The notes: generated from the letters alone by a model not told the origin. A stretch of DNA of 64,000 bases from Streptomyces sp. NBC_01288 (GCF_035982055.1 NZ_CP108427.1:10167001-10231000), one strand, 5' to 3'; shown: positions 11,840-20,868, numbered from the stretch's first letter. Program-made: numbers and translations.

Positions 11840-11882
11840 TCCTTCACATCCCGACTGAACAGACATGCCGAGGAGTCCCGTC

Positions 11883-13340
11883 ATGGACGCCCCCCAGCCT
11901 TCAGCCCGCGCAGGCGGCGTGGTCGCCACGCTGGCCTTCGCCGGCACCACCGCGGCGATCATGCAGACGCTGGTCACGCCGCTCATCGCCGACCTGCCGG
12001 AGATGCTGCACACCTCGTCCTCGAACGCCGCGTGGGTGATCACGGCAACCCTTCTGGTGGCCGCGGTCTGTGTGCCGGTCGTCGGCCGCCTCGGCGACCT
12101 GCTGGGCAAGCGCCGCATGCTGCTCGCCTGCTCCGTCCCGCTGATGGTGGGCTCGGTGGTCTGCGCGCTCTCCTCGTCCGTGGTCCCGATGATCGTCGGA
12201 CGCGGTCTGCAGGGCATGGGCATGGGCATGGTCCCCCTCGGCATCGCCCTCCTCCGGGACGTCGTACCGCAGGAGCGACTGAGCCCCTCCATCGCCCTGG
12301 TCAGCGCCTCCATGGGCATCGGCGGCGGCCTCGGTCTGCCGATCGCCGCGGCCGTCGCCCAGTACGCCAACTGGCGTGCCCTGTTCTGGGGTTCGGCCGC
12401 TCTCGCCGTGGTCGTCGCCACGCTGATCTGGTTCCTGATCCCGGACGTACCGGCCGCCGCCAAGGGTCAGCGCTTCGACGCCCCCGGCGCCCTCGGCCTC
12501 GCCGTCGGCCTCGTCTGCCTGCTGCTCGGCATCTCCAAGGGTGCCGACTGGGGCTGGGGTTCGGCCACCGTGCTGAGCCTGTTCGCCGTCGCGCTCGTGG
12601 CCTTCCTGGCCTGGGGCGTATGGGAACTGCGGACCAGCGACCCGCTGATCGACCTCCGTACGACGGCCCGCCCCCGGGTCCTGATCACCAACATCGCCTC
12701 GGTCTTCGTCGGCGTCGGCATGTACTCCAGCATGCTGGTCGTCCCGCAGCTGCTCCAGTTCCCCGAGGCCACCGGTTACGGCCTGGGCCAGTCGATGCTC
12801 GCGTCCGGCCTCTGGATGGCGCCCGGCGGCATCATGATGATGATCGTCTCCCCGCTCGGCGGGAAGCTCACCAACGCCCGCGGCCCCAAGTTCACCCTGA
12901 TCAGCGGCGTGCTCGTCATCACCGCCGGCTACGCCCTGTCGATGGGCCTGATGAGCTCCGCCTGGGGCCTCATGGTCGTCTGCATCGTCATCAACAGCGG
13001 CGTCGGCCTCGCCTACGGCGCGATGCCCGCCCTCATCATGAGCTCGGTCCCGCTCTCCGAGACCGCCGCGGCGAACGGCTTCAACACCCTGATGCGCTCC
13101 CTCGGCACCTCGATCGGCGCCGCGGTCATCGGCGTGGTCCTCGCCCAGATGACCACCACGGCAGGCGGCTACACCTTCACCTCCGAGGGCGGCTTCCGCA
13201 CGGGCCTCATCATCGGCGGCAGCGTCGCCCTGCTGGCGGCCCTGGTCGCGGTGGCCATCCCGGCGGTACGGGCGGCCGCGCCGACCGAGGAGAAGACCGA
13301 GGCGGTCAGCGAGCTGGAGGATGCGGGGGTCGAGTCCTGA
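11883..13340 (+). CDS. MFS transporter, DHA2 (14-TM) drug-exporter type
   Basis: This 485-residue membrane protein has about fourteen hydrophobic segments. The first half contains WVITATLLVAAVCVPVVGRLGDLLGKRRMLL (motif A after TM2) and RGLQGMGMGMVPLGIALLRD, typical of DHA2-type drug:proton antiporters. The acidic tail (TEEKTEAVSELEDAGVES) is cytoplasmic. ATG 11883 follows GAGGAG by 8 bp; ATG 11865 is in frame but lacks a site. It is divergent from a MarR regulator, the standard arrangement for inducible efflux. Confidence 0.87.
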   Translation: MDAPQPSARAGGVVATLAFAGTTAAIMQTLVTPLIADLPEMLHTSSSNAAWVITATLLVAAVCVPVVGRLGDLLGKRRMLLACSVPLMVGSVVCALSSSVVPMIVGRGLQGMGMGMVPLGIALLRDVVPQERLSPSIALVSASMGIGGGLGLPIAAAVAQYANWRALFWGSAALAVVVATLIWFLIPDVPAAAKGQRFDAPGALGLAVGLVCLLLGISKGADWGWGSATVLSLFAVALVAFLAWGVWELRTSDPLIDLRTTARPRVLITNIASVFVGVGMYSSMLVVPQLLQFPEATGYGLGQSMLASGLWMAPGGIMMMIVSPLGGKLTNARGPKFTLISGVLVITAGYALSMGLMSSAWGLMVVCIVINSGVGLAYGAMPALIMSSVPLSETAAANGFNTLMRSLGTSIGAAVIGVVLAQMTTTAGGYTFTSEGGFRTGLIIGGSVALLAALVAVAIPAVRAAAPTEEKTEAVSELEDAGVES

Positions 13341-13367
13341 CCTCGGTGGGTTGAACGTACGGGGGGT

Positions 13368-13416
13368 GCTGCCCGGCGCTGGAGGTTCGAGGGATCGGTC
13401 TTCTACGCCGGGCAGC
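13368..13416. terminator. candidate hairpin between converging genes
   Basis: Two perfectly complementary 11-bp arms (13368-13378 and 13406-13416, core GCTGCCCGGCG) enclose a 27-nt loop in the 216-bp gap between the MFS gene and the converging TetR gene. I see no convincing gene in this gap. Confidence 0.5.
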
Positions 13417-13556
13417 GTGCTGCTCGGGCGTCAACTCCCGGGTGGGCAAGAGCCCTTGCGGCGAGATGGTCGGACGTGGATGCCGGATGGGGGGCAACTG
13501 CGGTTGGCGCACGGCCGTAGCCCGGTCTGGGCCGGTGAACTCGCCCCGCAATCCGC

Positions 13557-14225
13557 TTAGTTACGCGGCCCGAGGCCCTGTAGCGCGTCGTTGAGCTGGG
13601 TCGCGGTGAGGGTGGGGGAGGGGAGCGGGGTCGTAGCGGGGGTGGCGCGCAGACCGTCGAGAAGGAGGGCGAGCGGGCGGCGCCAGGCGTCGGGGCCGGC
13701 GGCCGCCGTGAGGGACGGGACGGTGCGGCCCAGGGCGGCGAGGGCGAACAGGACGTCCTCCGGGGTGACGTCCGCACGGACCGTGCCCTGGTCGCGGCCC
13801 CGGCTCAGCAGCAGTTCCACGGTGTGCCGGTTGTGGGCGTGCACGGCCTGAAGTGATTCGACGCCGTCGAGGTGGGTGGTCATCAGGTCGTTGGTGCCGC
13901 GGTCGGCGGCCAGACCGGCGAAGACGGTCTCCAGATAACCGGTCAGCCCGGCCCACGCGTCCTCGGCGGCGCGTGCCTGCTCGCCCACGGTCATCGTGTC
14001 GGTGAGCAGGTCGCGGAAGACCGCGTCCACCAGCGCGGCGCGGGTGGGGAAGTGTCGGTACAGCGTGGCGTTGCCGATGCCCGCGCGGCGGGCGATCACG
14101 TCGATCGGCGCGTGCAGCCCCTGTTCGGTGAAGACGGCGTGGGCGGCCTCGATCAGCAACTCCCGATTGCGCCGCGCATCGCGGCGTCGGGCAGGTGCCG
14201 GCGCGTCGTTCGGGCCCGTCATCAT
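13557..14225 (-). CDS. TetR-family transcriptional regulator
   Basis: The 222-residue protein has a TetR DNA-binding domain at residues about 18-70 (NRELLIEAAHAVFTEQG, IDVIARRAGIGNATLYRHFPTRAALVDAVF) and an all-helical ligand domain. It is divergent from a patatin-like hydrolase and a P450 across 98 bp holding two GGGGAG-type palindromes. It most likely represses itself and the divergent pair. ATG 14225 or 14222 are both possible starts. Confidence 0.9.
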   Translation of the reverse strand: MMTGPNDAPAPARRRDARRNRELLIEAAHAVFTEQGLHAPIDVIARRAGIGNATLYRHFPTRAALVDAVFRDLLTDTMTVGEQARAAEDAWAGLTGYLETVFAGLAADRGTNDLMTTHLDGVESLQAVHAHNRHTVELLLSRGRDQGTVRADVTPEDVLFALAALGRTVPSLTAAAGPDAWRRPLALLLDGLRATPATTPLPSPTLTATQLNDALQGLGPRN

Positions 14226-14241
14226 CGTCCTCCGAGCTGGT

Positions 14242-14299
14242 GGGGAGTGCTCCCCGGTAGTGATGCTATCGTCGATCCACCAAGTGGGGAGTAGTCCCT
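14242..14299. promoter_or_regulatory. two candidate TetR operators between tetR and the patatin gene
   Basis: A perfect 14-bp palindrome GGGGAG-TG-CTCCCC lies at 14242-14255, and a second, imperfect copy starting GGGGAGTAGTCCC lies at 14286-14299. Their centres are 44 bp apart. The second copy lies 25 bp before the patatin start and the first 17 bp before the tetR start, which suits repression of both promoters. Confidence 0.6.
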
Positions 14300-14323
14300 G
14301 CTTGGCGGTGAGGGGGTGGCGTC

Positions 14324-15169
14324 ATGCATGGCACGGCACTGGTCCTGGGTGGTGGTGGGCCCGTCGGCGGGGCGTGGATGACGGGGGTGCTCGCCGGTCT
14401 GGCAGAGGCCGGTGTCGACCTCGACCGAGCCGACGTGATCATCGGCACCTCCGCGGGCGCGATCTTCGGCGCACGGCTCGCGGCCGGCGAGACACCGCAG
14501 GAGTCGTACGAACGTCAGGTGACCCGCGCCGACAAGGTGCAGCTGCGGGTCACCACGGCCCAGACGATGCGCTTCCTGTGGGCGGCGCTGGGATCCCGAG
14601 ATCCGCAGCGCTCCGTGCGACGTCTCGGCCGTGCGGCCCTCGGCGCACGCACCGGACCCGAGTCCGAACTCCTCGACGCGGTCGGCACGTTGCTGCGCGG
14701 CGCACGGGACTGGCCCGACCGCGCCCTGCGGATCGCAGCCGTCGACGCCACGACCGGGGTCCTGGAGACGTTCGACGCCGACTCGAAGGTCCCCCTCCTG
14801 GAAGCGGTCGCCGCGAGCTGCGCCGTCCCTCTCGTCTCGCCGCCCGTCACGGCCGCGGGCCGCCGCTGGATCGACGGCGGCAGCCGCACGACCGCCAACC
14901 TCCACCTGGCCGCCGACCACCACCACATCCTGGCCATCGCACCGATCCCGCGTGCGGTCGGCCCGCACCCCAGCGCCCAGGACCAGGCGGCCCAACTCGC
15001 CGCCCAGGGAGCCGAGATCACCCTCCTGACCCCCGACCGTGCGGCCCGACGCGCAATGGGCCGCGACTTGACCGCCGACGCCCGCCGCCCGGCAGCGGCC
15101 CGAGTCGGCCACGCCCAGGCGACGGCCCTCGCGCACGCGGTGCATGCCGTGTGGCGTGGCCGCGCGTGA
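14324..15169 (+). CDS. patatin-like phospholipase family protein
   Basis: This 281-residue protein shows the patatin catalytic dyad layout: oxyanion loop LGGGGPVGGAW near the N-terminus, nucleophile Ser in GTSAG (about residue 44), and the Asp of DGG (about residue 187). These enzymes hydrolyse acyl esters of lipids. It has no signal peptide or membrane helix. It is transcribed away from tetR and followed 42 bp later by a P450 gene, so the two probably form one TetR-controlled unit. The substrate is unknown. Confidence 0.87.
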   Translation: MHGTALVLGGGGPVGGAWMTGVLAGLAEAGVDLDRADVIIGTSAGAIFGARLAAGETPQESYERQVTRADKVQLRVTTAQTMRFLWAALGSRDPQRSVRRLGRAALGARTGPESELLDAVGTLLRGARDWPDRALRIAAVDATTGVLETFDADSKVPLLEAVAASCAVPLVSPPVTAAGRRWIDGGSRTTANLHLAADHHHILAIAPIPRAVGPHPSAQDQAAQLAAQGAEITLLTPDRAARRAMGRDLTADARRPAAARVGHAQATALAHAVHAVWRGRA

Positions 15170-15211
15170 TCGTCCGACCAGGAGTGCCCCGTAGCCGACG
15201 AAAGGAGTGCC

Positions 15212-16435
15212 GTGACGGCACCCACCCTGCAAGACCTGGCCCCCGACGGCCTCGACCTGACCGCCGACCCCCACCTCGTCTACGCGGCCCTGCGTGAGCG
15301 CGGCCCCGTGCACCGGGTTCTGGTGCCGGGCAGTGGGGAGACCTGGCTGGTCGTCACCCGGGACGCGGCTCGCGCCGCGCTGGCCGACCCGCGCCTGCGC
15401 AACGACATCCGGCACTCCTCGACGTGGCAGGACGACGGCGGACACGCCCTCGGCCGGAACATGCTGCAGACCGATCCGCCGGACCACACGCGGCTGCGGC
15501 GACTGGTCGCGGGGCACTTCACGCCCGCGCGGATCGCCGCTCTCCGGCCGCGGATCGTGGAGATCGCCGCCGATCTGCTCGCGGAGCTTCCGGCGCGGGG
15601 GACGGTGGATCTGGTGAGCCGGTATGCCCTGCCGCTGCCCGTCACGGTGATCTGTGACCTGTTCGGGGTGCCCGCCGCCGACCGCGCGGTGTTCCACGCC
15701 TGGTCGAACGAACTCGTCATGCCCGCCTCGCCCGAGGCGGGTGCCTCGGCCGCCGCCGCCCTGGGCGGCTACCTGGCTGAGTTGATCCACCGGAAGCGCG
15801 GCACGCAGGAGACCGACCTGCTCGGTGGTCTGGTCGGCGCGGCCCGCGAGCCCGCCGCCGCGTCGCCCCTCACCTCCGAGGAACTCCTCGGAATGGCCTT
15901 CCTCCTGCTCGTCGCCGGGCACGAGACGACCGTCAATCTGATCTCCGCGACCGTCCACGCCCTGCTCACCCACCCCGCCCAACTCGAACTGCTGCGCGCT
16001 GAACGGGACTTGGCAGGTGCCGCCGTGGAGGAGGCGCTGCGTCACTACTCGCCCGTGCACGCCACCGCGTTCCGTTTCGCGGCCGAGTCCCTGGACCTCG
16101 CCGGTACCCGCATCCCGGCCGGGGACGCGGTACAGATCTCCCTGGCGGCGGCTTCCCGCGATCCGCTGCACTTCCCCGAGCCCGACCGCTTCTGCCTACG
16201 GCGCCGGGGACCCGCGCACCTCGCCTTCGGCCACGGCCTCCACCACTGCCTGGGAGCACCCCTGGCCCGCACCGAGGCCGCCATCGCCGTACGCCTCCTC
16301 CTGCACCACTGCCCTGAACTCGCCCTCGCCACCGACCCCGCGACACTGACCTGGCGAACGAGCACGCTGCTGCGGGGCCTGAGCGAACTGCCGGTGCGTA
16401 TCGGCCCGTCGGGAGACCCGGGCGGTGCGGGCTAG
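15212..16435 (+). CDS. cytochrome P450 (bacterial CYP, class I)
   Basis: A complete 407-residue soluble P450. The I-helix oxygen-activation motif AGHETT, the ExxR helix (EEALRHYS), the AFRFA strand and the haem loop FGHGLHHCLGA with ligand Cys346 are all present. Start GTG 15212 has a perfect AAAGGAG at 15201. It needs ferredoxin and reductase partners that are not in the window. It sits behind the patatin-like gene under the same presumed TetR control. No natural-product enzymes are nearby, so a role in degradation or modification of a lipid-like compound is as likely as biosynthesis. Its stop codon overlaps that of the converging DUF402 gene in the sequence CTAG. Confidence 0.92.
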   Translation: MTAPTLQDLAPDGLDLTADPHLVYAALRERGPVHRVLVPGSGETWLVVTRDAARAALADPRLRNDIRHSSTWQDDGGHALGRNMLQTDPPDHTRLRRLVAGHFTPARIAALRPRIVEIAADLLAELPARGTVDLVSRYALPLPVTVICDLFGVPAADRAVFHAWSNELVMPASPEAGASAAAALGGYLAELIHRKRGTQETDLLGGLVGAAREPAAASPLTSEELLGMAFLLLVAGHETTVNLISATVHALLTHPAQLELLRAERDLAGAAVEEALRHYSPVHATAFRFAAESLDLAGTRIPAGDAVQISLAAASRDPLHFPEPDRFCLRRRGPAHLAFGHGLHHCLGAPLARTEAAIAVRLLLHHCPELALATDPATLTWRTSTLLRGLSELPVRIGPSGDPGGAG

Positions 16436-17092
16436 TTCAAGTCCAGGACCCCGGTGGGTAGTTGAGGGTCGGGCCAGTGAGGTTCGTAGCGCCACGTCCC
16501 CAACCCCCGTTCCGCGGCGAACGGTCCGACGCCCCCCTCGATCATCGCGACCGCCTCCTCGCGAGCCTTTTCCACCGCCCGATGATCGGCTTCGCGCACC
16601 ACCCCCAACCGGCGGCCGTGGGCGTACTCGTCCTCGTCCTTCCAGTCCCACCGTGACAGGTCGGGCGTGACCACCAGGTTCCAGCAGCAGGTCGAAGGTG
16701 TCGAAGCCGATGGGTGTGCGGCGCATCGGCTGCTGGAAGTTGACGTACCAGTGCGTGAGTTGGCCGTCTCCCGTGGCGTCGAAGAACGCGTTGACGCTGA
16801 ACCATCTGTCGGGAGGCACCCATTGGAGATGGGTTGTGTCCCGCCAAGTCCAGCGGCCGAGCTGCCAGTTGCCGTCGGCCAGGTTCGGCAGGGCGCGCAG
16901 CCGGGCGGTTTGGTCGCCGGTGAGGAGCGACTCGATCCAGGTCGTCGGGGCCAACGACTCCGCGCCCGGCCGGCACCCGAGGACCAGTGCCTCGGCGGTG
17001 TCCTCGACGACCCGTAACGCATGGGCACTCCACACCTTCCGCCGGAACACATCACGCCGTACGGCGGTCCGACCCGGCTGGAACTCCCGCAT
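16432..17092 (-). pseudogene. DUF402-family gene broken by a +1 frameshift near 16679
   Basis: The N-terminal two thirds (MREFQPGRTAVRRDVFRRK up to GFDTFDLLLE) read from ATG 17092, which has GGAGG 6 bp upstream. The family-typical ending (NLVVTPDLSRWDWKDEDEY and on to the stop at 16432) is in a different frame. Deleting one base from the TT pair at 16679-16680 joins the halves as FDLLLDLVVTPDLSRW. Members of this domain family are often nucleotide or diphosphate hydrolases, but the role here is unknown. Either the gene is recently inactivated or there is a base error in the assembly. It lies 25 bp after araC on the same strand, as a likely second cistron. Confidence 0.75.
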
Positions 17093-17117
17093 ACCCACCT
17101 CCGGTTGCTCGGGTTAC

Positions 17118-17990
17118 TCATGTCTGCCCGCGTGCCACCGCCCGGAACTCCAGCGGCGTACGGCCCTCTCGCTTGCGGAAGAACTTCGCGAAGTCGGTCG
17201 GCTCGCTGAAGCCGAGCGTGCGGGAGACGTCCGCCGCCGTCGCGTCGGTGTGGACGAGGAGGCGCTTGGCCTCCAGGAGGATGCGGGCGTCGAGGTACTG
17301 CTTGGCGGTCGTGCCGGTCGCCGCGAGGGTCGCCCGGGTGAGGGTGCGCGGGCTGTAGCCCAACGCGGCGGCGTAGTCGGCGACTTGGTGGCTCGTGCGG
17401 AAGTCCCGTTCCAGGGCGGCGCTGTAGCGGCGGAACGTGTCGTCGGGCGGGGCGGACGACACCGGGTCCGGGCGGACGTGCGAGAGGCGCAACAGGAGGA
17501 CGGAGAGGAGCGTGCGGAGCGTCTGGAGGTGGGCGTCGAGGGGGAGCGACGCCAAGTCGGCGTATTCGTGGGTCAGGTGACGGAGTGCCAGGCGGGCCGC
17601 TCGCGCGTGCGGGCCCGTCGGGAGCAGGGGTGACTGGTCGAAGGGGGGATCGGCCAGGACGAAGCCGGGCTGCCAGATGACGATCGTGCCCCGGGTCGTC
17701 GTCAGGTCGGCGGGGACGTACTGGTGCACCTGCCCCGAGCTCACCCACAGCCAGCCGCTCTCCTCCACCGCGCAGTCCGTGAAGTCCACCCGGTGGCGCA
17801 GCGTGCCCTCGGTGACGTGGATCAGGTGGTGGAAGTCCGGCCGCTGCGGCGCCGAAAGATCGATGCCGCGACGCTCACCGCGCGCGAGCAGCTCGGTGAA
17901 TCCCACGATGTCCATACCGATGGGCGCGCTGAGTGACGGACGGTACGACACGTCCGTGATCTCGGGCCGATACTGACCGTTTTTTCCCAT
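17118..17990 (-). CDS. AraC-family transcriptional regulator
   Basis: The 290-residue protein has an N-terminal cupin-like sensing domain (about 15-170, with HHLIHVTEGTLRHRVDF) and two C-terminal helix-turn-helix motifs (about 200-285: HQVADYAAALGYSPRTLTRA, TAADVSRTLGFSEPTDFAKFFRKREGRTPLEFR). It is divergent from vdcBCD across 87 bp, so it very likely activates the decarboxylase operon in response to a hydroxyarylate such as vanillate. ATG 17990 is preceded by no strong ribosome site; the frame is open further but runs into the promoter region of vdcB. Confidence 0.9.
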   Translation of the reverse strand: MGKNGQYRPEITDVSYRPSLSAPIGMDIVGFTELLARGERRGIDLSAPQRPDFHHLIHVTEGTLRHRVDFTDCAVEESGWLWVSSGQVHQYVPADLTTTRGTIVIWQPGFVLADPPFDQSPLLPTGPHARAARLALRHLTHEYADLASLPLDAHLQTLRTLLSVLLLRLSHVRPDPVSSAPPDDTFRRYSAALERDFRTSHQVADYAAALGYSPRTLTRATLAATGTTAKQYLDARILLEAKRLLVHTDATAADVSRTLGFSEPTDFAKFFRKREGRTPLEFRAVARGQT

Positions 17991-18010
17991 GGTGAGTCCC
18001 GAGCCTACCC

Positions 18011-18038
18011 TTGTCGGGCAGCGAACCGCTCCTACGGT
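18011..18038 (+). promoter_or_regulatory. candidate promoter of vdcBCD
   Basis: TTGTCG (18011-18016) and TACGGT (18033-18038) with a 16-bp spacer lie 39 bp before the vdcB start in the 87-bp araC-vdcB gap. Confidence 0.4.
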
Positions 18039-18077
18039 CGAAAGCGCAGAGACCGGACTGGGCAAGGAGCTGGCGAC

Positions 18078-18674
18078 GTGCGACTGATCGTGGGGATGAC
18101 CGGAGCGACCGGGGCCGTCCTCGGTGTCCGGCTGCTGGAGCAGCTCGCCGAGCTGCCCGAGGTGGAGACCCATCTCGTCCTCAGCCGCTGGGCCCGGACG
18201 ACCGTCGAGCTGGAGACGGGGTACACCGCCCGCGAGGTCGCCGAGCTGGCGGACGTCGTCCACAGCCCCGAGGACCAGGGGGCCACCATCGCCTCCGGGT
18301 CGTTCCGCACCGACGGCATGGTCATCGTGCCCTGCTCCATGAAGACCCTTGCCGGCATCCGCACCGGCTACGCCGACGGGCTGATCGGCCGCGCCGCGGA
18401 CGTGATCCTCAAGGAGCGCCGCCCACTGGTCCTCGTGCCACGCGAGACACCCCTGAGCGAGATCCACCTGGAGAACATGCTCGACCTCGCCCGCAAGGGC
18501 GTGCGGATCGTGCCGCCGATGCCCGCCTTCTACAACCACCCCGCCTCGGTCGACGACATCGTCACCCACATCACCTCCCGCGTCCTCGACCAGCTCGACC
18601 TGCCCGCCCCCGCCGCCAAGCGCTGGGAAGGCATGCGACCCGCCCGTGACGCCCGCGTCCACCCCGCCGCCTGA
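18078..18674 (+). CDS. vdcB: UbiX-family flavin prenyltransferase, decarboxylase subunit B
   Basis: The 198-residue protein carries UbiX signatures: the N-terminal MTGATGAVLGVRLLE flavin loop, SGSFRTDGMVIVPCSMKTLAGI and VLVPRETPLSEIHLENM. UbiX proteins prenylate FMN to make the prFMN cofactor of UbiD decarboxylases. In Streptomyces the order B-C-D defines the non-oxidative vanillate/4-hydroxybenzoate decarboxylase VdcBCD. GTG 18078 follows AAGGAG (18064-18069). It lies 69 bp before vdcC. Confidence 0.93.
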   Translation: MRLIVGMTGATGAVLGVRLLEQLAELPEVETHLVLSRWARTTVELETGYTAREVAELADVVHSPEDQGATIASGSFRTDGMVIVPCSMKTLAGIRTGYADGLIGRAADVILKERRPLVLVPRETPLSEIHLENMLDLARKGVRIVPPMPAFYNHPASVDDIVTHITSRVLDQLDLPAPAAKRWEGMRPARDARVHPAA

Positions 18675-18743
18675 CGCACCGCCAGAGCCACCCGAGGCGC
18701 CCAAAACCCCTGCGCCACACGCCTATTCACGTACGGAGCCCCC

Positions 18744-20168
18744 ATGCCCTACGACGACCTCCGCAGCTTCCTGGACACCCTGGACAAGGAGAACCAGCTG
18801 CTGCGGATCACCGAACAGGTCCTCCCCGAACCGGACCTGGCCGCCGCCGCCAACGCGGCCGGACGCATCGGCGAAGGCGCCCCGGCCCTCTACTTCGACA
18901 ACGTCAAGGGCTTCACGGACGCCCGGATCGCGATGAACGTCCACGGCTCCTGGCGCAACCACGCCCTCGCCCTCGGACTGCCCCCGGACACCTCCGTGCG
19001 TGAGCAGGTCGAGGAGTTCGCCCGCCGCTGGGACGCCTTCCCGGTCGCACCGGAGCGCCGTGCGGACGCGCCCTGGCGGGAGAACACCCAACAGGGCGCC
19101 GACATCGACCTGTTCAAGGTCCTCCCGCTGTTCCGGCTCAACGACGGCGACGGCGGTTTCTACCTCGACAAGGCGGCCGTGGTCTCCCGCGACCCGCGCG
19201 ACCCGGACCACTTCGGCAAGCAGAACGTCGGCACCTACCGCATCGAGGTCATCGGCCGCGACCGCCTCGCCTTCCAGCCGGTCCCCATGCACGACGTGGC
19301 CCAACACCTGCACGCCGCCGAGGAGTCGGGTGAAGACCTCCCCATCGCGATCACCCTCGGCAACGACCCCGTCATCACGATCGTCGCCGGTATGCCGATG
19401 GGCTACGACCAGTCCGAGTACGAGATGGCCGGCGCCCTGCGCGGGGCCCCCGCCCCCATCGCCACCGCCCCCCTCACCGGCTTCGACGTCCCCTGGGGTT
19501 CCGAGGTCGTCATCGAGGGCGTGGTCGAGAGCCGCAAGCGTCAAATAGAGGGCCCCTTCGGCGAGTTCACCGGCCACTACTCCGGCGGCCGACGCATGCC
19601 GACGATCCGTGTCGACCGCGTCTCCTACCGCACCGACCCGGTCTTCGAGTCCCTCTACCTCGGTATGCCGTGGAGCGAGGTGGACTTCCTCGTCGGCCCC
19701 AACACCTGCGTCCCCCTCCTCAAACAACTCCGCGCCGAGTTCCCCGAGGTGCAGGCCGTCAACGCCATGTACACCCACGGCCTCGCGGTGATCGTCTCCA
19801 CGAAGAAGCGCTACGGCGGCTTCGCCAAGGCGGTCGGCATGCGCGCGATGACCACACCGCACGGCCTCGGCTACGTCACGCAGGTCATCGTCGTGGACGA
19901 GGACGTCGACCCCTTCGACCTGCCCCAGGTGATGTGGGCGATGTCCGCGAAGGTGAACCCCCAGGACGACGTGATCATCGTCCCCAATCTGTCGGTCATG
20001 GCACTGGCCCCGGCCGCCAACACCCCGGGAATCACCAGCAAGATGATCATCGACGCCACGACCCCGGTCGCACCGGACAACCGTGGCCACTTCGACACCC
20101 CGGTACGGGACCTGCCCGAGACCCCGGAGTGGGCCGACCGGCTGCGCGCCCTCATCGCCGCCCGATAA
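18744..20168 (+). CDS. vdcC: UbiD-family non-oxidative hydroxyarylate decarboxylase, subunit C
   Basis: The 474-residue catalytic subunit has the conserved Arg-Glu-Glu set of prFMN decarboxylases: Arg166 in GTYRIEV, and Glu269 and Glu274 in the IEGPFGEFTG motif. It also has the metal/prFMN-binding region NVGTYR and the C-terminal TPHGLGYVTQVIVVDEDVDPFDLPQVMWA. It would convert vanillate to guaiacol, or 4-hydroxybenzoate to phenol; the exact acid cannot be told from sequence. Confidence 0.93.
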   Translation: MPYDDLRSFLDTLDKENQLLRITEQVLPEPDLAAAANAAGRIGEGAPALYFDNVKGFTDARIAMNVHGSWRNHALALGLPPDTSVREQVEEFARRWDAFPVAPERRADAPWRENTQQGADIDLFKVLPLFRLNDGDGGFYLDKAAVVSRDPRDPDHFGKQNVGTYRIEVIGRDRLAFQPVPMHDVAQHLHAAEESGEDLPIAITLGNDPVITIVAGMPMGYDQSEYEMAGALRGAPAPIATAPLTGFDVPWGSEVVIEGVVESRKRQIEGPFGEFTGHYSGGRRMPTIRVDRVSYRTDPVFESLYLGMPWSEVDFLVGPNTCVPLLKQLRAEFPEVQAVNAMYTHGLAVIVSTKKRYGGFAKAVGMRAMTTPHGLGYVTQVIVVDEDVDPFDLPQVMWAMSAKVNPQDDVIIVPNLSVMALAPAANTPGITSKMIIDATTPVAPDNRGHFDTPVRDLPETPEWADRLRALIAAR

Positions 20169-20202
20169 GAACCCGCTGACCCGACCTCAGGAGTCACCCG
20201 CC

Positions 20203-20430
20203 ATGATCTGCCCCCGCTGCGCCCACGACACGGTCGACACCGTGACCACCTCGCCGGTCCACGGCGTATGGGACGTACTCCAATGCGCCCGCTGCCTCTA
20301 CATGTGGCGCACCACCGAACCCGACCGCCGCACCCGGCGCGAGGCCTACCCCGTCGAGTTCCGGATCACCCAGGCCGACATCGACGCCGCCCCGGAGGTG
20401 CCCGTCGTACCGCCGCTGCGCGTTGGCTGA
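20203..20430 (+). CDS. vdcD: hydroxyarylate decarboxylase small subunit D
   Basis: A 75-residue protein with two CPRC/CARC-type cysteine pairs (MICPRCAHDT and VLQCARCLYMWRT), a zinc-ribbon look, followed by EAYPVEFRIT. This matches VdcD/BsdD, the small accessory subunit of the decarboxylase. AGGAG about 10 bp upstream of ATG 20203 sets the start; an upstream ATG in frame at 20083 lies inside vdcC. It ends the operon and converges on an RsbW-like gene 18 bp away. Confidence 0.9.
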   Translation: MICPRCAHDTVDTVTTSPVHGVWDVLQCARCLYMWRTTEPDRRTRREAYPVEFRITQADIDAAPEVPVVPPLRVG

Positions 20431-20448
20431 ACGGACCGTCCGCCGGGG

Positions 20449-20868
20449 TCAGATCGCCAGGATCGCCCGCACCCGCTTGCCGCCCCCGGTGAGCGGGGTG
20501 ACGTCCAGGCGGTGGGCCAGGCAGCGGACCATGGCCAGGCCGCGTCCGCTCTCGCCCTCGACCGTCAACGGCCGCACGCGCGGCGGGGCCGGGTTGCCGT
20601 CGTAGACCTCGACCGTGACGCGCTCGTCGGACAGTTGGAGGCGCAGCCGGCACTCACCGCGGCCGTGCTCGGTCGCGTTGGCGACGAGTTCGGACACGAT
20701 CAGCGTCGCGTCGTCGATCTGCTCCGCGTCCACCCGTGCCAACTGATGGCGGGAGCGCGCGAGGAACTCCGAGGTCAACTTCCGTGCCTGACCCGCCGAC
20801 GCGGCCTCGTCGGGCAGCAGGTACTCCACGCGTACGGAACGCCTATGGGTACGCCGATGCGTACGCAT
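20449..20868 (-). CDS. RsbW-like anti-sigma ATP-binding (HATPase) protein
   Basis: This 139-residue GHKL-type ATPase has an N box (ATLIVSELVANATEHG) and a G box (GESGRGLAMVRCLAHR) but no other domain. The family includes the serine kinases/anti-sigma factors of the partner-switching systems that are abundant in Streptomyces. It is divergent from a SpoIIE-type phosphatase across 307 bp; the pair could form kinase and phosphatase of one switch, but no anti-anti-sigma (STAS) gene or sigma factor is nearby. Confidence 0.87.
   Translation of the reverse strand: MRTHRRTHRRSVRVEYLLPDEAASAGQARKLTSEFLARSRHQLARVDAEQIDDATLIVSELVANATEHGRGECRLRLQLSDERVTVEVYDGNPAPPRVRPLTVEGESGRGLAMVRCLAHRLDVTPLTGGGKRVRAILAI

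Noticed and set aside
13321..13560. A 79-codon plus-strand gene after the MFS transporter
   Set aside because: It has no ribosome site, overlaps a hairpin and lacks codon bias beyond background.
14222..16171. A 649-codon minus-strand reading frame opposite the patatin and P450 genes
   Set aside because: It is antisense to two well-supported enzymes and has no domain pattern, as expected from third-position G/C bias.
15212..16435. The P450 as part of a natural-product cluster
   Set aside because: No PKS, NRPS, terpene synthase or RiPP gene lies nearby; only a patatin-like hydrolase and TetR accompany it.
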